Source: Pusillimonas sp044464525 (GTDB lineage: Bacteria; Pseudomonadota; Gammaproteobacteria; Burkholderiales; Burkholderiaceae_B). From it: 64,000 nucleotides of DNA. Positions within the stretch are counted from its first letter, which is position 1. Each line of letters begins with the position of its first letter. Below, in pieces: positions 33,685 to 41,937 of this stretch. The stretch spans positions 62,001 through 126,000 of the forward strand of contig NZ_JBIQLE010000001.1 of NCBI RefSeq assembly GCF_044464525.1, written 5' to 3'. Both the position numbers and the translations under genes were made by a program. The notes beneath the pieces were generated by a model. It searched no databases and was not told the origin of the DNA. It worked only from the letters and a program-made list of their open reading frames with translations.

Positions 33685-34581
33685 ATGGCAGCAGAACAGA
33701 TCGGCAACAGTGTGCGGGATCGGGTTCCGTACACGCTGATACACAAGCGACCACCACTACGCCTTCCGGGCGATGCCAGGATTGCGGTGTGGACAATCGT
33801 CAATGTCGAGAACTGGCGCCCAGGCAAGCCGATGCCTCGGGTGATTTTGCCCCCGCCCATGGGCCAGCCGCTGTTGCCCGATGTGCCCAACTGGGCCTGG
33901 CATGAGTACGGCATGCGTGTGGGTTTCTCGCGCTTTCTCCAGACGCTTCGCCAGCGCGAACTCAAGGCGACGTTTGCCGTGAACGGCAGCGCTTGCTCGG
34001 TCTACAAAGAAGCATGCGAAGCCGCTCACGAGGCCGGTTGGGACTTCATCGGACACGGATTCGTGCAGACGCCCATGCACACGGTCGAGGATGAGCGCAA
34101 GGCGATCGCCGACACCATCAAAGCCATCACTGAACTCACTGGCAAGCCCCCGCGCGGCTGGGAAAGCCCGGGGCTGACCGAAACCGATCAAACCGTCGAC
34201 CTGCTGGCCGAGGCCGGGATCGAATACGTGGCCGATTGGGTGCTTGATGACCAGCCCGTGCATATCAATACCAAGTCGGGGCGAATGACCTCGATTCCAT
34301 ACACCGTTGAAATCAACGATGTGGTCATCAGCGCAGTTCAGCAGCAGCCGTCCGACGAAATCCTGCGCCGGGGGCGAGATCAATTTGATCGTCTCTATAT
34401 GGAAGGGGCCGATTCCGCCCGAATCATGGCGATCTCGATTCATCCCTTCCTAACGGGCGTGCCGCATCGGATCAAGTACCTGGAAGCGCTATACGACTAC
34501 ATCCTTGGCCATGAGGGCGTGCTGATGTGGACAGGATCGGAAATTCTGGATTGGTATCGGTCGCAGGTTGACCAGGCATAA
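33685..34581 (+). CDS. PuuE-like polysaccharide-deacetylase-fold hydrolase (first of two)
   Basis: A 298-residue protein of the NodB-fold branch that includes cofactor-independent allantoinase PuuE. Landmarks: VILPPPMGQPLLPDVPNWAW, HEYGMRVGFSRFLQTL, GWDFIGHGFVQTPMH, GWESPGLTETDQTVDLLAE, ADWVLDDQPVHI and ISIHPFLTGVPHRI. The T-F-D-D motif of chitin deacetylases is absent, which argues for a small cyclic amide or related substrate rather than a sugar polymer. A clear paralogue lies at 50553-51476 in cluster B. The real substrate is unknown. Confidence 0.87.
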   Translation: MAAEQIGNSVRDRVPYTLIHKRPPLRLPGDARIAVWTIVNVENWRPGKPMPRVILPPPMGQPLLPDVPNWAWHEYGMRVGFSRFLQTLRQRELKATFAVNGSACSVYKEACEAAHEAGWDFIGHGFVQTPMHTVEDERKAIADTIKAITELTGKPPRGWESPGLTETDQTVDLLAEAGIEYVADWVLDDQPVHINTKSGRMTSIPYTVEINDVVISAVQQQPSDEILRRGRDQFDRLYMEGADSARIMAISIHPFLTGVPHRIKYLEALYDYILGHEGVLMWTGSEILDWYRSQVDQA

Positions 34582-34630
34582 ATAGGCGAAGCGATCAAGA
34601 AGCACTGAGCATAATTCTTAGGAGGCCATC

Positions 34631-35725
34631 GTGGCAGATACTCTAGGACATATCAAGGCGGCAGTCGTCCAGTCGGCAGGCAGTTTTCTAGACAGGGACG
34701 GAGCCGTTCGCAAGGCGGTAGAACTGATTGAAGAGGCCGGCGCGATGGGCGCCCAGATCGTGGTGTTTCCGGAAGGCTATATCCCGGCCCATCCGATCTG
34801 GTTCCATTTTCACGCGGCCACCAGCGCTCGCGGGCTTGAGATGGCCGCTGAACTGTTCCGCAATTCAGTGGTGGTGGGCGGGCCGGATACTGATCGCCTG
34901 TGCGCTGCCGCGAAGCGGGCGGGCGTGTGGGTGGTCATGGGTATTTGCGAAAAGCTTCCCAACACCACGGGCACCATGTGGAATAGCGCGTTGCACATAT
35001 CGCCGCAGGGAACAATCGCCGCCAATCATCGCAAGATCAGCCCGACGGTGGGAGAGCGGCTTGTGCACACAGGCGGCGGCAGCGAGGGGCTTGAGCTGCC
35101 CAGGGCCGGCTTCGGGGCAGTCAGCAGCCTGTTATGCGCCGAGAACTCCAACCCATTGCTCGTGTTCAGCGTCGTCGCTCAATACTCCATCGTACATGCC
35201 GCGCTGTGGCCCAACCATTTCTCGCCCACCCAGCCGCGCATGCGCGATGTCATTCTTAATTCGTCCCGGGCAATTGCCTACCAGGGAGGCTGCTATGTGC
35301 TGAACGCCGCCGGAACGCTCGACGACGCCACGATTGAGCGCATTGCACGCGACGACGACGACCTGGCCTGGCTTCGCAAGGAAGGTACGCTGGGCGGAAG
35401 CTGCATCGTGTCGCCCGGAGGCGAGTTATTGGCCGGCCAGGCCGGCGGCGAGGAAACCATACTTATCGCCGACCTCGATCTTGATGTGGCCGTCGGCAAA
35501 CGTTCCATCCACGATTATGCGGGCCATTACAACCGTGCCGATCTGCTCGGCCTTACTGTGCACCCCACACCGCATAGCTTGTTCAAAGCGCCGTGGCAGC
35601 CACAGCAGCCCGGCGCTTCCGACATAGCCTCCGCGGGCCAGGCGGCTGGAAATGGGGCCGGCGAAGGTGGTGCAGGGCGGGAAGGAGCACCCATGCAGGA
35701 AGCCGGAGACGATCGGGCGTCGTAG
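34631..35725 (+). CDS. Nitrilase
   Basis: A 364-residue carbon-nitrogen hydrolase with the catalytic triad Glu48 (FPEGYIP), Lys135 (HRKISPT) and Cys169 (SLLCAEN). The E-G-Y-I-P and C-x-E-N patterns place it among true nitrilases (nitrile to acid plus ammonia) rather than amidases. GTG start at 34631 has GGAGG upstream. The C-terminal ~40 residues are Ala/Gly-rich and unconserved. Within a hydrolase-rich operon it points to a nitrile or cyano group in the substrate or to a broader C-N substrate. Confidence 0.92.
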   Translation: MADTLGHIKAAVVQSAGSFLDRDGAVRKAVELIEEAGAMGAQIVVFPEGYIPAHPIWFHFHAATSARGLEMAAELFRNSVVVGGPDTDRLCAAAKRAGVWVVMGICEKLPNTTGTMWNSALHISPQGTIAANHRKISPTVGERLVHTGGGSEGLELPRAGFGAVSSLLCAENSNPLLVFSVVAQYSIVHAALWPNHFSPTQPRMRDVILNSSRAIAYQGGCYVLNAAGTLDDATIERIARDDDDLAWLRKEGTLGGSCIVSPGGELLAGQAGGEETILIADLDLDVAVGKRSIHDYAGHYNRADLLGLTVHPTPHSLFKAPWQPQQPGASDIASAGQAAGNGAGEGGAGREGAPMQEAGDDRAS

Positions 35726-35816
35726 TCGGTACCCGCAACCGTCCTCAGGTCTGTTTCTGATGCATTGAATATCGAGTCGATGCCCAAGGGTGTCGAAATG
35801 CTCAAGGAGAATATTG

Positions 35817-36914
35817 ATGTCCCGTTCCACCATCATAAAGTCCGTCGAGACCCACTTTCTTTCCATTCCGCTTGAGCGTCCGCTGATCACGGCTGCTTTC
35901 CCCATCCCGGCAATCGACACGGCAATGATGCAGATCACCACGGAAGGGGGCTTGCAGGGTGCGGCATGGAGCTTTGCATTTGGCAAGGGCCGGGTGGCGA
36001 GCCTGGTGCGCATGATGGAAGACTTGGGGCAGATCTCTGTTGGTCATGATGCGCTGGATACCGAGGCGCTGTGGTCAAAGCTTTCCAAGGCGGTGGGTTT
36101 CATCGGCCAGCGCGGCGTAGCGGCGGCGGCCATGTCGGCAATCGACACCTCTTGCTGGGACATCAAGGGCAAGGCGGCAGGCCTGCCTGTTTATCGCTTG
36201 CTTGGCGGTTTTCGCAACGAAGTCGAGGCTTACGCCAGCCAAGGTTTGTGGCTGGATCGCTCCCGGGACGCGCTGGCAAAGGAAGCGAGCAGCTACGTCG
36301 AACAGGGGTTCAAGGCGGTCAAGATGCGCGCCGGTCTTGCCGACGAGAACGAGGATGTGGCCCGTGTGCGCGCCGTGCGCGAGGCCATTGGCCCGGACAT
36401 CAAGCTGATGGTCGACGCCAACCAGGCATGGGATTTAAAACAGACGCTGCGCATGGGTCGAAAATTTGAAGAATTCGACCTGTTCTGGCTCGAAGAGCCG
36501 ATGCCGTTCAAACAGGTGGCCGACTACGCGCGGGCGACTGAAGCCCTGGCCATGCCGATGTGCACAGGCGAGTCGAATTACTTGAAAGATGAAATTCTGA
36601 ATCTGGTTCTGCATCGGGCCACTGACTATGCCATGCCCGACTTGATGCGCATGGCCGGGGTGACCGAATGGATGAAAGTGGCTCATGTATGCGAAGCGCA
36701 CGAAGTCAAAGTGACGCCGCACCTGTTCATGGAGCATTCGGCCCACCTGGCGGCCGCCTGCCCTAACGTCGTGTGGCAGGAATACCAGCCGTGGTGGCAG
36801 CCTGTAATGGCCGAACCCATCGACATTGTCGACGGCAATATCCGTTTGTCGGACAAGCCGGGCTTCGGGTTCGAACTCTCCGCCAAGGCACTGGCCGATT
36901 TCAAGGTCTCATGA
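35817..36914 (+). CDS. Mandelate racemase / muconate lactonizing enzyme family protein
   Basis: A 365-residue enolase-superfamily enzyme with capping domain and TIM barrel. Metal ligands and acid/base residues visible: Lys166/Lys169 (FKAVKMRAG), Asp200 (MVDANQAWD), Glu226 (WLEEPM), Glu252 (CTGESNY) and His302 (VTPHLFMEH). Such enzymes abstract the alpha proton of a carboxylate (dehydration, racemisation or cycloisomerisation). ATG at 35817 has AAGGAG at 35804-35809; an in-frame upstream start is less likely. The TRAP transporter in the same operon fits an organic-acid substrate. Confidence 0.92.
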   Translation: MSRSTIIKSVETHFLSIPLERPLITAAFPIPAIDTAMMQITTEGGLQGAAWSFAFGKGRVASLVRMMEDLGQISVGHDALDTEALWSKLSKAVGFIGQRGVAAAAMSAIDTSCWDIKGKAAGLPVYRLLGGFRNEVEAYASQGLWLDRSRDALAKEASSYVEQGFKAVKMRAGLADENEDVARVRAVREAIGPDIKLMVDANQAWDLKQTLRMGRKFEEFDLFWLEEPMPFKQVADYARATEALAMPMCTGESNYLKDEILNLVLHRATDYAMPDLMRMAGVTEWMKVAHVCEAHEVKVTPHLFMEHSAHLAAACPNVVWQEYQPWWQPVMAEPIDIVDGNIRLSDKPGFGFELSAKALADFKVS

Positions 36915-36931
36915 ATACCGTGGAGGCAGTA

Positions 36932-37723
36932 ATGGCAACATCTGAGCAGCATTATGTCGATCTTGTTCGCCGCTTCAGTCTTAAGGGCCGGGCGGCGCTG
37001 ATCGTCGGCGGTTCGCGCGGCATCGGGCGGGCGATAGCAGAGGCGTTCGCGGATGCGGGCGCCGATGTCGCCGTGGTCGGCCGTTCTTCCGGGCCGCTTG
37101 AACAGACCGCCGCCGCGATCGAGCGGCGCGGCGTGCGGGGCGTTGCCCTGACGGCGGATGTCAGCGATGAGTCCGGGCGGAAGCAGTTGGTCGCCGATGC
37201 GCACGCACGCCTCGGACGCCTCGACATCCTTGTCAATAGCGCAGGGGCCAAGCCCGTGCGCGGCGATATGCTCGATCGTGAGCGCGATGAACTGCCAGAG
37301 CTGCTCCAGACCAATGTTCTGGCATATCACCAGGTATCGCTGGCGGCGGCGCGCATCATGAAGGCCCAGGGGTGGGGGCGGATCATCAACATCAGCTCGG
37401 CCACCGGCCAGAAGGCGCGCCGAGGCATGGCCGAGTACGCCATCACGAAGGCGGCCGAGATCATGATGACGCGGGCCTTTGCAGTCGAGCTGGGTGAATA
37501 CGGCATCACCGTAAATGCGTTGGCGCCGATCCTGACACGCACCGAATTTTCAGCAGCGCAGCTGGCAGACGAATCGGATGTGCAGCGCGTCCTTGCGATG
37601 CAGGCCATCAAGCGCATTGCGGAACCCGAAGACGTGGTGGGCTCTGCCTTGCTGCTGGCCTCGGATGCGGGGGCTTTCATTACCGGTACCACAATCACTA
37701 TAGACGGAGGCGCGGCGGCCTAG
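36932..37723 (+). CDS. Short-chain dehydrogenase/reductase
   Basis: A 263-residue SDR with the nucleotide motif GGSRGIG at 26-32, the N-x-A-G type segment VNSAGAKPV, the catalytic Ser in NISSATG and Tyr169-x-x-x-Lys173 (YAITK). It interconverts an alcohol and a carbonyl with NAD(P)H. ATG at 36932 has GGAGG 5 bases upstream; another ATG at 36911 overlaps the previous stop and would add 7 residues. It lies between the enolase-family and alpha/beta-hydrolase genes of cluster A. Confidence 0.93.
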   Translation: MATSEQHYVDLVRRFSLKGRAALIVGGSRGIGRAIAEAFADAGADVAVVGRSSGPLEQTAAAIERRGVRGVALTADVSDESGRKQLVADAHARLGRLDILVNSAGAKPVRGDMLDRERDELPELLQTNVLAYHQVSLAAARIMKAQGWGRIINISSATGQKARRGMAEYAITKAAEIMMTRAFAVELGEYGITVNALAPILTRTEFSAAQLADESDVQRVLAMQAIKRIAEPEDVVGSALLLASDAGAFITGTTITIDGGAAA

Positions 37724-37760
37724 AGCGGCGGTGGCGCATTACCTTGGAGAACCATGAATC

Positions 37761-38969
37761 ATGGCGGAACAAAAGCTCATAGATCAGAAATCATCCGACG
37801 CCTCGGCGCATTATGAACCTTATGGCTGGCAGCATTGGCCAGAGCATCCTTGGCTGTCCTATCAGTTCCGACGCGCGCTTGGCGAGTCTCAAGAGGGCGG
37901 GGGAAGCGTCAGCGAGTCTTTCCTCGCCGCCAGCAGGATGCGGCCCGGCGACAAGGAAAGCTGGCACAAGGAATGGCTCGTCATTGCCCAGGCGAACCTT
38001 GAGCGCGGCTACGAGGCCGAGGCCAAGGGGCACACCTATACCGCCAGGCGATACTGGCTCAAGGCATGCAACCAGTTCCGCTCGGCAGAATTCTGGTTGC
38101 CCGCACACGATGAGCGCCGGTTGGCCACCTTCCTTAAGTGCGAAGAAAGCTTTCAGGCCGCCGGACGCTACTTTGATCCGCCCATTGAAAAAATCGAGGT
38201 GCCGTATCTGGATGGGCAGGTGCTGCATGGCTATTTCATTCAAAGCCCCGGTGCTCGAGCCGCCGGCGGCAAGCAGCCTGTCCTCATCGGGTTCGGAGGG
38301 CTCGATTCCTTCAAGGAAGAGCTGTATTTCATGGTTGGCCGCGGGGCGCTGGAGCGCGGCATTTCCTGCCTGCTTATGGACGGTGCGGGCCAAGGCGCCA
38401 CCCTGCGCAAACATGGGATACATAATCGCTTCGACTACGAAGTACCGGTGGGTGCGTGCATCGATTATCTACTGGCGCGCGGCGATGTTGATGCGAAGCG
38501 AATTGCTGTCAGTGGTTCCAGCCTCGGGGGCTATTACGCCGCCCGCGCAGCCGCTTTTGAGCCGCGCCTGGCCGCGGCCGTGTCTCATGGGGCGGTATGG
38601 GCGGTCAATGAAATCTGGGGCGAGGCCGATGAAACTCATGGCCTGGCCGAGCATATTAAATGGGTTTTTGGCGCCGGCTCGATGCGCGAGGCGCTGCAAA
38701 TGGGCGAGGCGTTCACCCTCGAAGGGGTGGTGGAACGTATTCGTTGCCCTTATCTCATTGTGCACGGCGGGTTCGATGTATTGGGAGTCCGTCAGGCGCA
38801 ACACACTTTTGACGCAGCAAAGAAGGGGGGCGTTGACGTAACCCTGCGCCTCATCGAGGAAGACGAAACGGGTGCTGAGCATTGCCAGCACGACAATCCG
38901 ACGCTGGCACAGGACATTATCGGGGACTGGCTCGCGGATCGTTTCGATATCAAGCAGCCTAGCCGCTAG
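37761..38969 (+). CDS. Alpha/beta hydrolase of the FrsA / pseudooxynicotine-hydrolase-like type
   Basis: A 402-residue protein with a ~150-residue helical N-terminal domain followed by an alpha/beta-hydrolase domain. Nucleophile elbow G-S-S-L-G-G with Ser254; Asp in IVHGGFDVLG; His in GAEHCQHDNP. The two-part layout and size recall 2,6-dihydroxypseudooxynicotine hydrolase, which cleaves a C-C bond in nicotine breakdown, and the DUF1100 / FrsA group. Whether it cleaves C-C, ester or amide bonds cannot be told. It is the last enzyme gene of cluster A before the TRAP genes (25-base gap). Confidence 0.85.
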   Translation: MAEQKLIDQKSSDASAHYEPYGWQHWPEHPWLSYQFRRALGESQEGGGSVSESFLAASRMRPGDKESWHKEWLVIAQANLERGYEAEAKGHTYTARRYWLKACNQFRSAEFWLPAHDERRLATFLKCEESFQAAGRYFDPPIEKIEVPYLDGQVLHGYFIQSPGARAAGGKQPVLIGFGGLDSFKEELYFMVGRGALERGISCLLMDGAGQGATLRKHGIHNRFDYEVPVGACIDYLLARGDVDAKRIAVSGSSLGGYYAARAAAFEPRLAAAVSHGAVWAVNEIWGEADETHGLAEHIKWVFGAGSMREALQMGEAFTLEGVVERIRCPYLIVHGGFDVLGVRQAQHTFDAAKKGGVDVTLRLIEEDETGAEHCQHDNPTLAQDIIGDWLADRFDIKQPSR

Positions 38970-38994
38970 GCTATTGCAAAATCAGGAGACGAGC

Positions 38995-40011
38995 ATGAAA
39001 AAGACCATATCAGCGAGTTTGAAAGTTTTGGTGGCTGCGATCGGGATCGCAGGGGTTTCGGCTGCCTCCGCAGCCGGTTTCACAATGAAGATCGCGCACT
39101 CGGCCAACCCCGGTGAGTCGCGCGATCTTGGGGCTCATCGGATGGCCGATCTGCTCAATGGCAAGAATTCCTGCGACCTCAAAGTTCAGGTATATCCGTC
39201 GTCGCAGTTGGGCGGCAGCAACGACATGATCCAGCTCCTGCAGCTTGGCTCAGTCGAATCCACATTGCTGCCCGCATCTTTCCTGGTCGGCTTCCAGCCG
39301 TTGCTGGGCATCATGGACTTGCCCTATTACTTTCCCGACGACCCTCAGAAGCTGCTGGAAATTCACAAGAGCCAGGCCATGAAAGACTTGCTGGATACGA
39401 CCACCAGCAAGGGTATTGTGTCCCTGAATGTGTGGCACACCGGCTACAAAGAGTGGACGGGCCCCCGTCCAATGGTGACGCCTGAAGACTACAGGGGGCT
39501 TACCGCGCGTGTCATGCCATCCCAGGTGTTGGTCGAGCAGAACAGATTGCTGGGCTTGCAGAACGTTTCGATGAACTTCGGGGAAACTTATTCAGCGCTT
39601 CAGAACGGCGCCATCCAGGCGCAGGACAACCCGATCACGCTGATCCAGTCCATGAAGTTCTATGAAGTCCAGAAGTACATGACCATGACCGACCACGGAA
39701 CCCTCGACCAAGTGTTCATGGTGTCCAAAAAGTGGTGGGACCAACTTCCCGAAAGTTGCCAAGGAGAAATTCGTGAGGCAGCGGATGCGGCAGCCGTAGT
39801 GTCCTACGAGACAACTCAAAAGGGCATTGAAGAAGCGCTTAAAGTGTTCAAGAGCGCCGGTATGGAAGTCGTGCCCATGACAGCGGAGCAAAAGGCGGTG
39901 CTGGCTGAGGTCACCAAGCCCACACGCGATTTCTACGTGAAGCTCACGAAGGGGGAAGGACAGACTTATCTGGATGCCTTTGATGCCGAACTGGCCGAGG
40001 TAAATAAATGA
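38995..40011 (+). CDS. TRAP transporter solute-binding protein (DctP family), cluster A
   Basis: A 338-residue periplasmic protein with a Sec signal peptide (about 1-27, ending ASAAG). DctP features: KIAHSANPGESRDLGAHRMA, QVYPSSQLGGSNDMIQLLQL, and the Arg-containing region LTARVMPSQ that usually contacts the substrate carboxylate. AGGAG lies just upstream of ATG 38995. Its stop overlaps the small-membrane-subunit start (ATGA). It delivers an organic acid to the DctQM permease, presumably the substrate of the cluster. Confidence 0.94.
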   Translation: MKKTISASLKVLVAAIGIAGVSAASAAGFTMKIAHSANPGESRDLGAHRMADLLNGKNSCDLKVQVYPSSQLGGSNDMIQLLQLGSVESTLLPASFLVGFQPLLGIMDLPYYFPDDPQKLLEIHKSQAMKDLLDTTTSKGIVSLNVWHTGYKEWTGPRPMVTPEDYRGLTARVMPSQVLVEQNRLLGLQNVSMNFGETYSALQNGAIQAQDNPITLIQSMKFYEVQKYMTMTDHGTLDQVFMVSKKWWDQLPESCQGEIREAADAAAVVSYETTQKGIEEALKVFKSAGMEVVPMTAEQKAVLAEVTKPTRDFYVKLTKGEGQTYLDAFDAELAEVNK

Positions 40012-40556
40012 AGTGGGCCACATGCATCATCCGTGGCTTGAACGCGTTCAGTCGTACGTTCTCGGGCGTGGTGCTCCTGGTCATGACATTGGTCTTGTTC
40101 GGGAATATCGTCGCCCGGAACTTCCTGGGGTACTCCTACGTCGGAGGAGACACCCTGGGATCGTGGTTGATGGTATGGCTGACTTTCATTGGCGCCGCGT
40201 TCATTGTCCCTATTCATGGCCACGTTGCCGTCGATTTGCTGCTTAGGGCCGCAGGCGTGCGTCTCATGCGGGCGGTTGTTTTCATTACGGCCATTGTCGG
40301 AATGGTGACTTCCGCCATCATGGCTGTTCTTGGCATCCAACTGACCAAGTTCATCTTCAACACTGGCGAGATCGAAACTACCCTGGGGGTTTCCCCGGGG
40401 TTCCTCTATCTGCCGATCGGCATAGGAATGGTCTTGATGTTCATCAACTATGCCGATCTGCTCGTGGCCATGTTGCGCAAAGATGACTCACGTCTGCCTT
40501 CCGTCGAGGCGGCGATCGAGCCGATAGCAACGCCTGAGGGGCCTTCTGGTGTGTGA
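40008..40556 (+). CDS. TRAP transporter small membrane subunit (DctQ), cluster A
   Basis: A 182-residue protein with four predicted membrane helices (about 15-40, 50-70, 85-110, 130-155). The W-L-x-F-I-G-A-A-F region (MVWLTFIGAAFIVPIHGHVA) is the DctQ hallmark. It starts within the stop of dctP. The C-terminal ~25 residues are cytoplasmic and unconserved. It partners the DctM gene 37 bases downstream. Confidence 0.93.
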   Translation: MKWATCIIRGLNAFSRTFSGVVLLVMTLVLFGNIVARNFLGYSYVGGDTLGSWLMVWLTFIGAAFIVPIHGHVAVDLLLRAAGVRLMRAVVFITAIVGMVTSAIMAVLGIQLTKFIFNTGEIETTLGVSPGFLYLPIGIGMVLMFINYADLLVAMLRKDDSRLPSVEAAIEPIATPEGPSGV

Positions 40557-40593
40557 TCTGAATACGGACAACTACTTAGCCAAGGTGGACTAA

Positions 40594-41877
40594 ATGCCCT
40601 ATGTCGTTATCCTGTTGGTTGGCGCGAGCGTGCTGCTTCTGCTTTCCGTGCCGATTTTTTTGTCGCTGTTGCTGCCGTCCATCGTCGCTTTCAGTGTCTC
40701 GGACTTGGGCTTGCCCCTGGTCGCGTTGCCTCAGCGAGCCGTTCAGGGCGTCAATGTTTTTGCGTTGCTTGCCATTCCGATGTTCATTTTCGCCGCGGAC
40801 GTAATATCCCGCGGTGAAATTGGCAATCGGCTGGTTGACGTTGCCGATTCGTTGGTGGGCCATATACCGGGGGGGCTAGCCATCTCGACAGCCCTGACCA
40901 TGGCCGTATTCGGCGCCATTTCGGGCATAGGGGTGGCCGCGGTCGTGAGTGTCGGGCCGATTGTCTACCCCGCATTGATCAGGCAAGGTTATAGCAAGCG
41001 TTTCTCCATCGGCTTGATTCTTTCGGGGTCTACGCTGTCGATGTTGATCCCCCCTAGTGTGGCTGTCATTCTTTATTGCTTGCAGACGGGCCAATCCATT
41101 GCCAAGGTTTTTCTTTCGGCATTTGGCGCCGGCCTGGTGTTCCTGGTACTGCTGATCGCGTATTCGCTGGTGTATGCCTTGCGTCGCGGCATTGGCAGGG
41201 CTCAACACTTTTCCGCGTCGGCCCTTCTCAAGGCGCTGAAGCGTGGCGGTTGGGCGCTGATGCTGCCGGTCATCATTCTGGGCGGCATATACAGCGGCTA
41301 CTTCACTGTAACCGAGGCGGCCGCCGTATCGGCGGTATACGCGATGTTCGTCGAGGTATGCGTCTATCGCAGGCTGAAGCTGCGCGAGCTTCTGGATGTC
41401 ACGAGCACGTCGGCGGCGACGATTGCCATGCTGCTGATTTTGATTGCCGCGGGCTCTATCATGACCTGGTTCATGACTGTGCAGCAGGTGCCCCAGATGA
41501 TCGCCGGCCTGATCGGCTCGGGGTCGGCTGAAAGCCTGCTCTTGATCGTCAACGTGATATTTCTGATAGCCGGCATGGTAATCGACCCGAACTCGGCCAT
41601 TATCGTTTTGGCGCCGCTGATTTTTCCAGCAGCCATGGCTGTGGGTATTGACCCGGTGCACCTGGGCGCCGTCCTTACCCTCAACCTTGCCATCGGCATG
41701 ATCAGCCCGCCCTTCGGCATCAACCTGTTCGTCGGCATCGTGACATTCAAGTCGCATTTCGCAGAAGTGGTAAGGGGCTGCTTTCCCTTTCTCATTCTGG
41801 CGCTTGTTGCCTTGGCTCTGGTCACTTATATCCCGTCGCTCATCATGTGGCTGCCTGAACTTTCCAGCGTGCGCTGA
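40594..41877 (+). CDS. TRAP transporter large permease (DctM), cluster A
   Basis: A 427-residue polytopic protein with about 11-12 helices. DctM motifs: VFALLAIPMFIFAADVISRG, GGLAISTALTMAVFGAISG, LIPPSVAVILYCLQTGQSI and the late GMISPPFGINLFV. It catalyses sodium-driven uptake of the solute handed over by DctP. It ends the cluster A operon; a GC-rich hairpin follows at 41910. Confidence 0.95.
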   Translation: MPYVVILLVGASVLLLLSVPIFLSLLLPSIVAFSVSDLGLPLVALPQRAVQGVNVFALLAIPMFIFAADVISRGEIGNRLVDVADSLVGHIPGGLAISTALTMAVFGAISGIGVAAVVSVGPIVYPALIRQGYSKRFSIGLILSGSTLSMLIPPSVAVILYCLQTGQSIAKVFLSAFGAGLVFLVLLIAYSLVYALRRGIGRAQHFSASALLKALKRGGWALMLPVIILGGIYSGYFTVTEAAAVSAVYAMFVEVCVYRRLKLRELLDVTSTSAATIAMLLILIAAGSIMTWFMTVQQVPQMIAGLIGSGSAESLLLIVNVIFLIAGMVIDPNSAIIVLAPLIFPAAMAVGIDPVHLGAVLTLNLAIGMISPPFGINLFVGIVTFKSHFAEVVRGCFPFLILALVALALVTYIPSLIMWLPELSSVR

Positions 41878-41909
41878 CAAAGCCGCGGCGACAAGGGCCT
41901 TGCGTCGAA

Positions 41910-41931
41910 CCGCCCCGCGACCGCGGGGCGG
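41910..41931. terminator. Hairpin between convergent TRAP and GGDEF genes
   Basis: A perfect 9-bp GC stem (ccgccccgc / gcggggcgg) with a GACC loop lies between the ends of dctM (41877) and the minus-strand GGDEF gene (41938). It lacks a good T-tract on either strand, so it is a candidate bidirectional terminator only. Confidence 0.5.
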
Positions 41932-41937
41932 GCGGCT

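Noticed and set aside
40594..41880. Minus-strand ORF (334 codons) within the TRAP permease
   Set aside because: Shadow of DctM, rich in His/Gln/Arg as expected for the antisense of membrane-protein codons.
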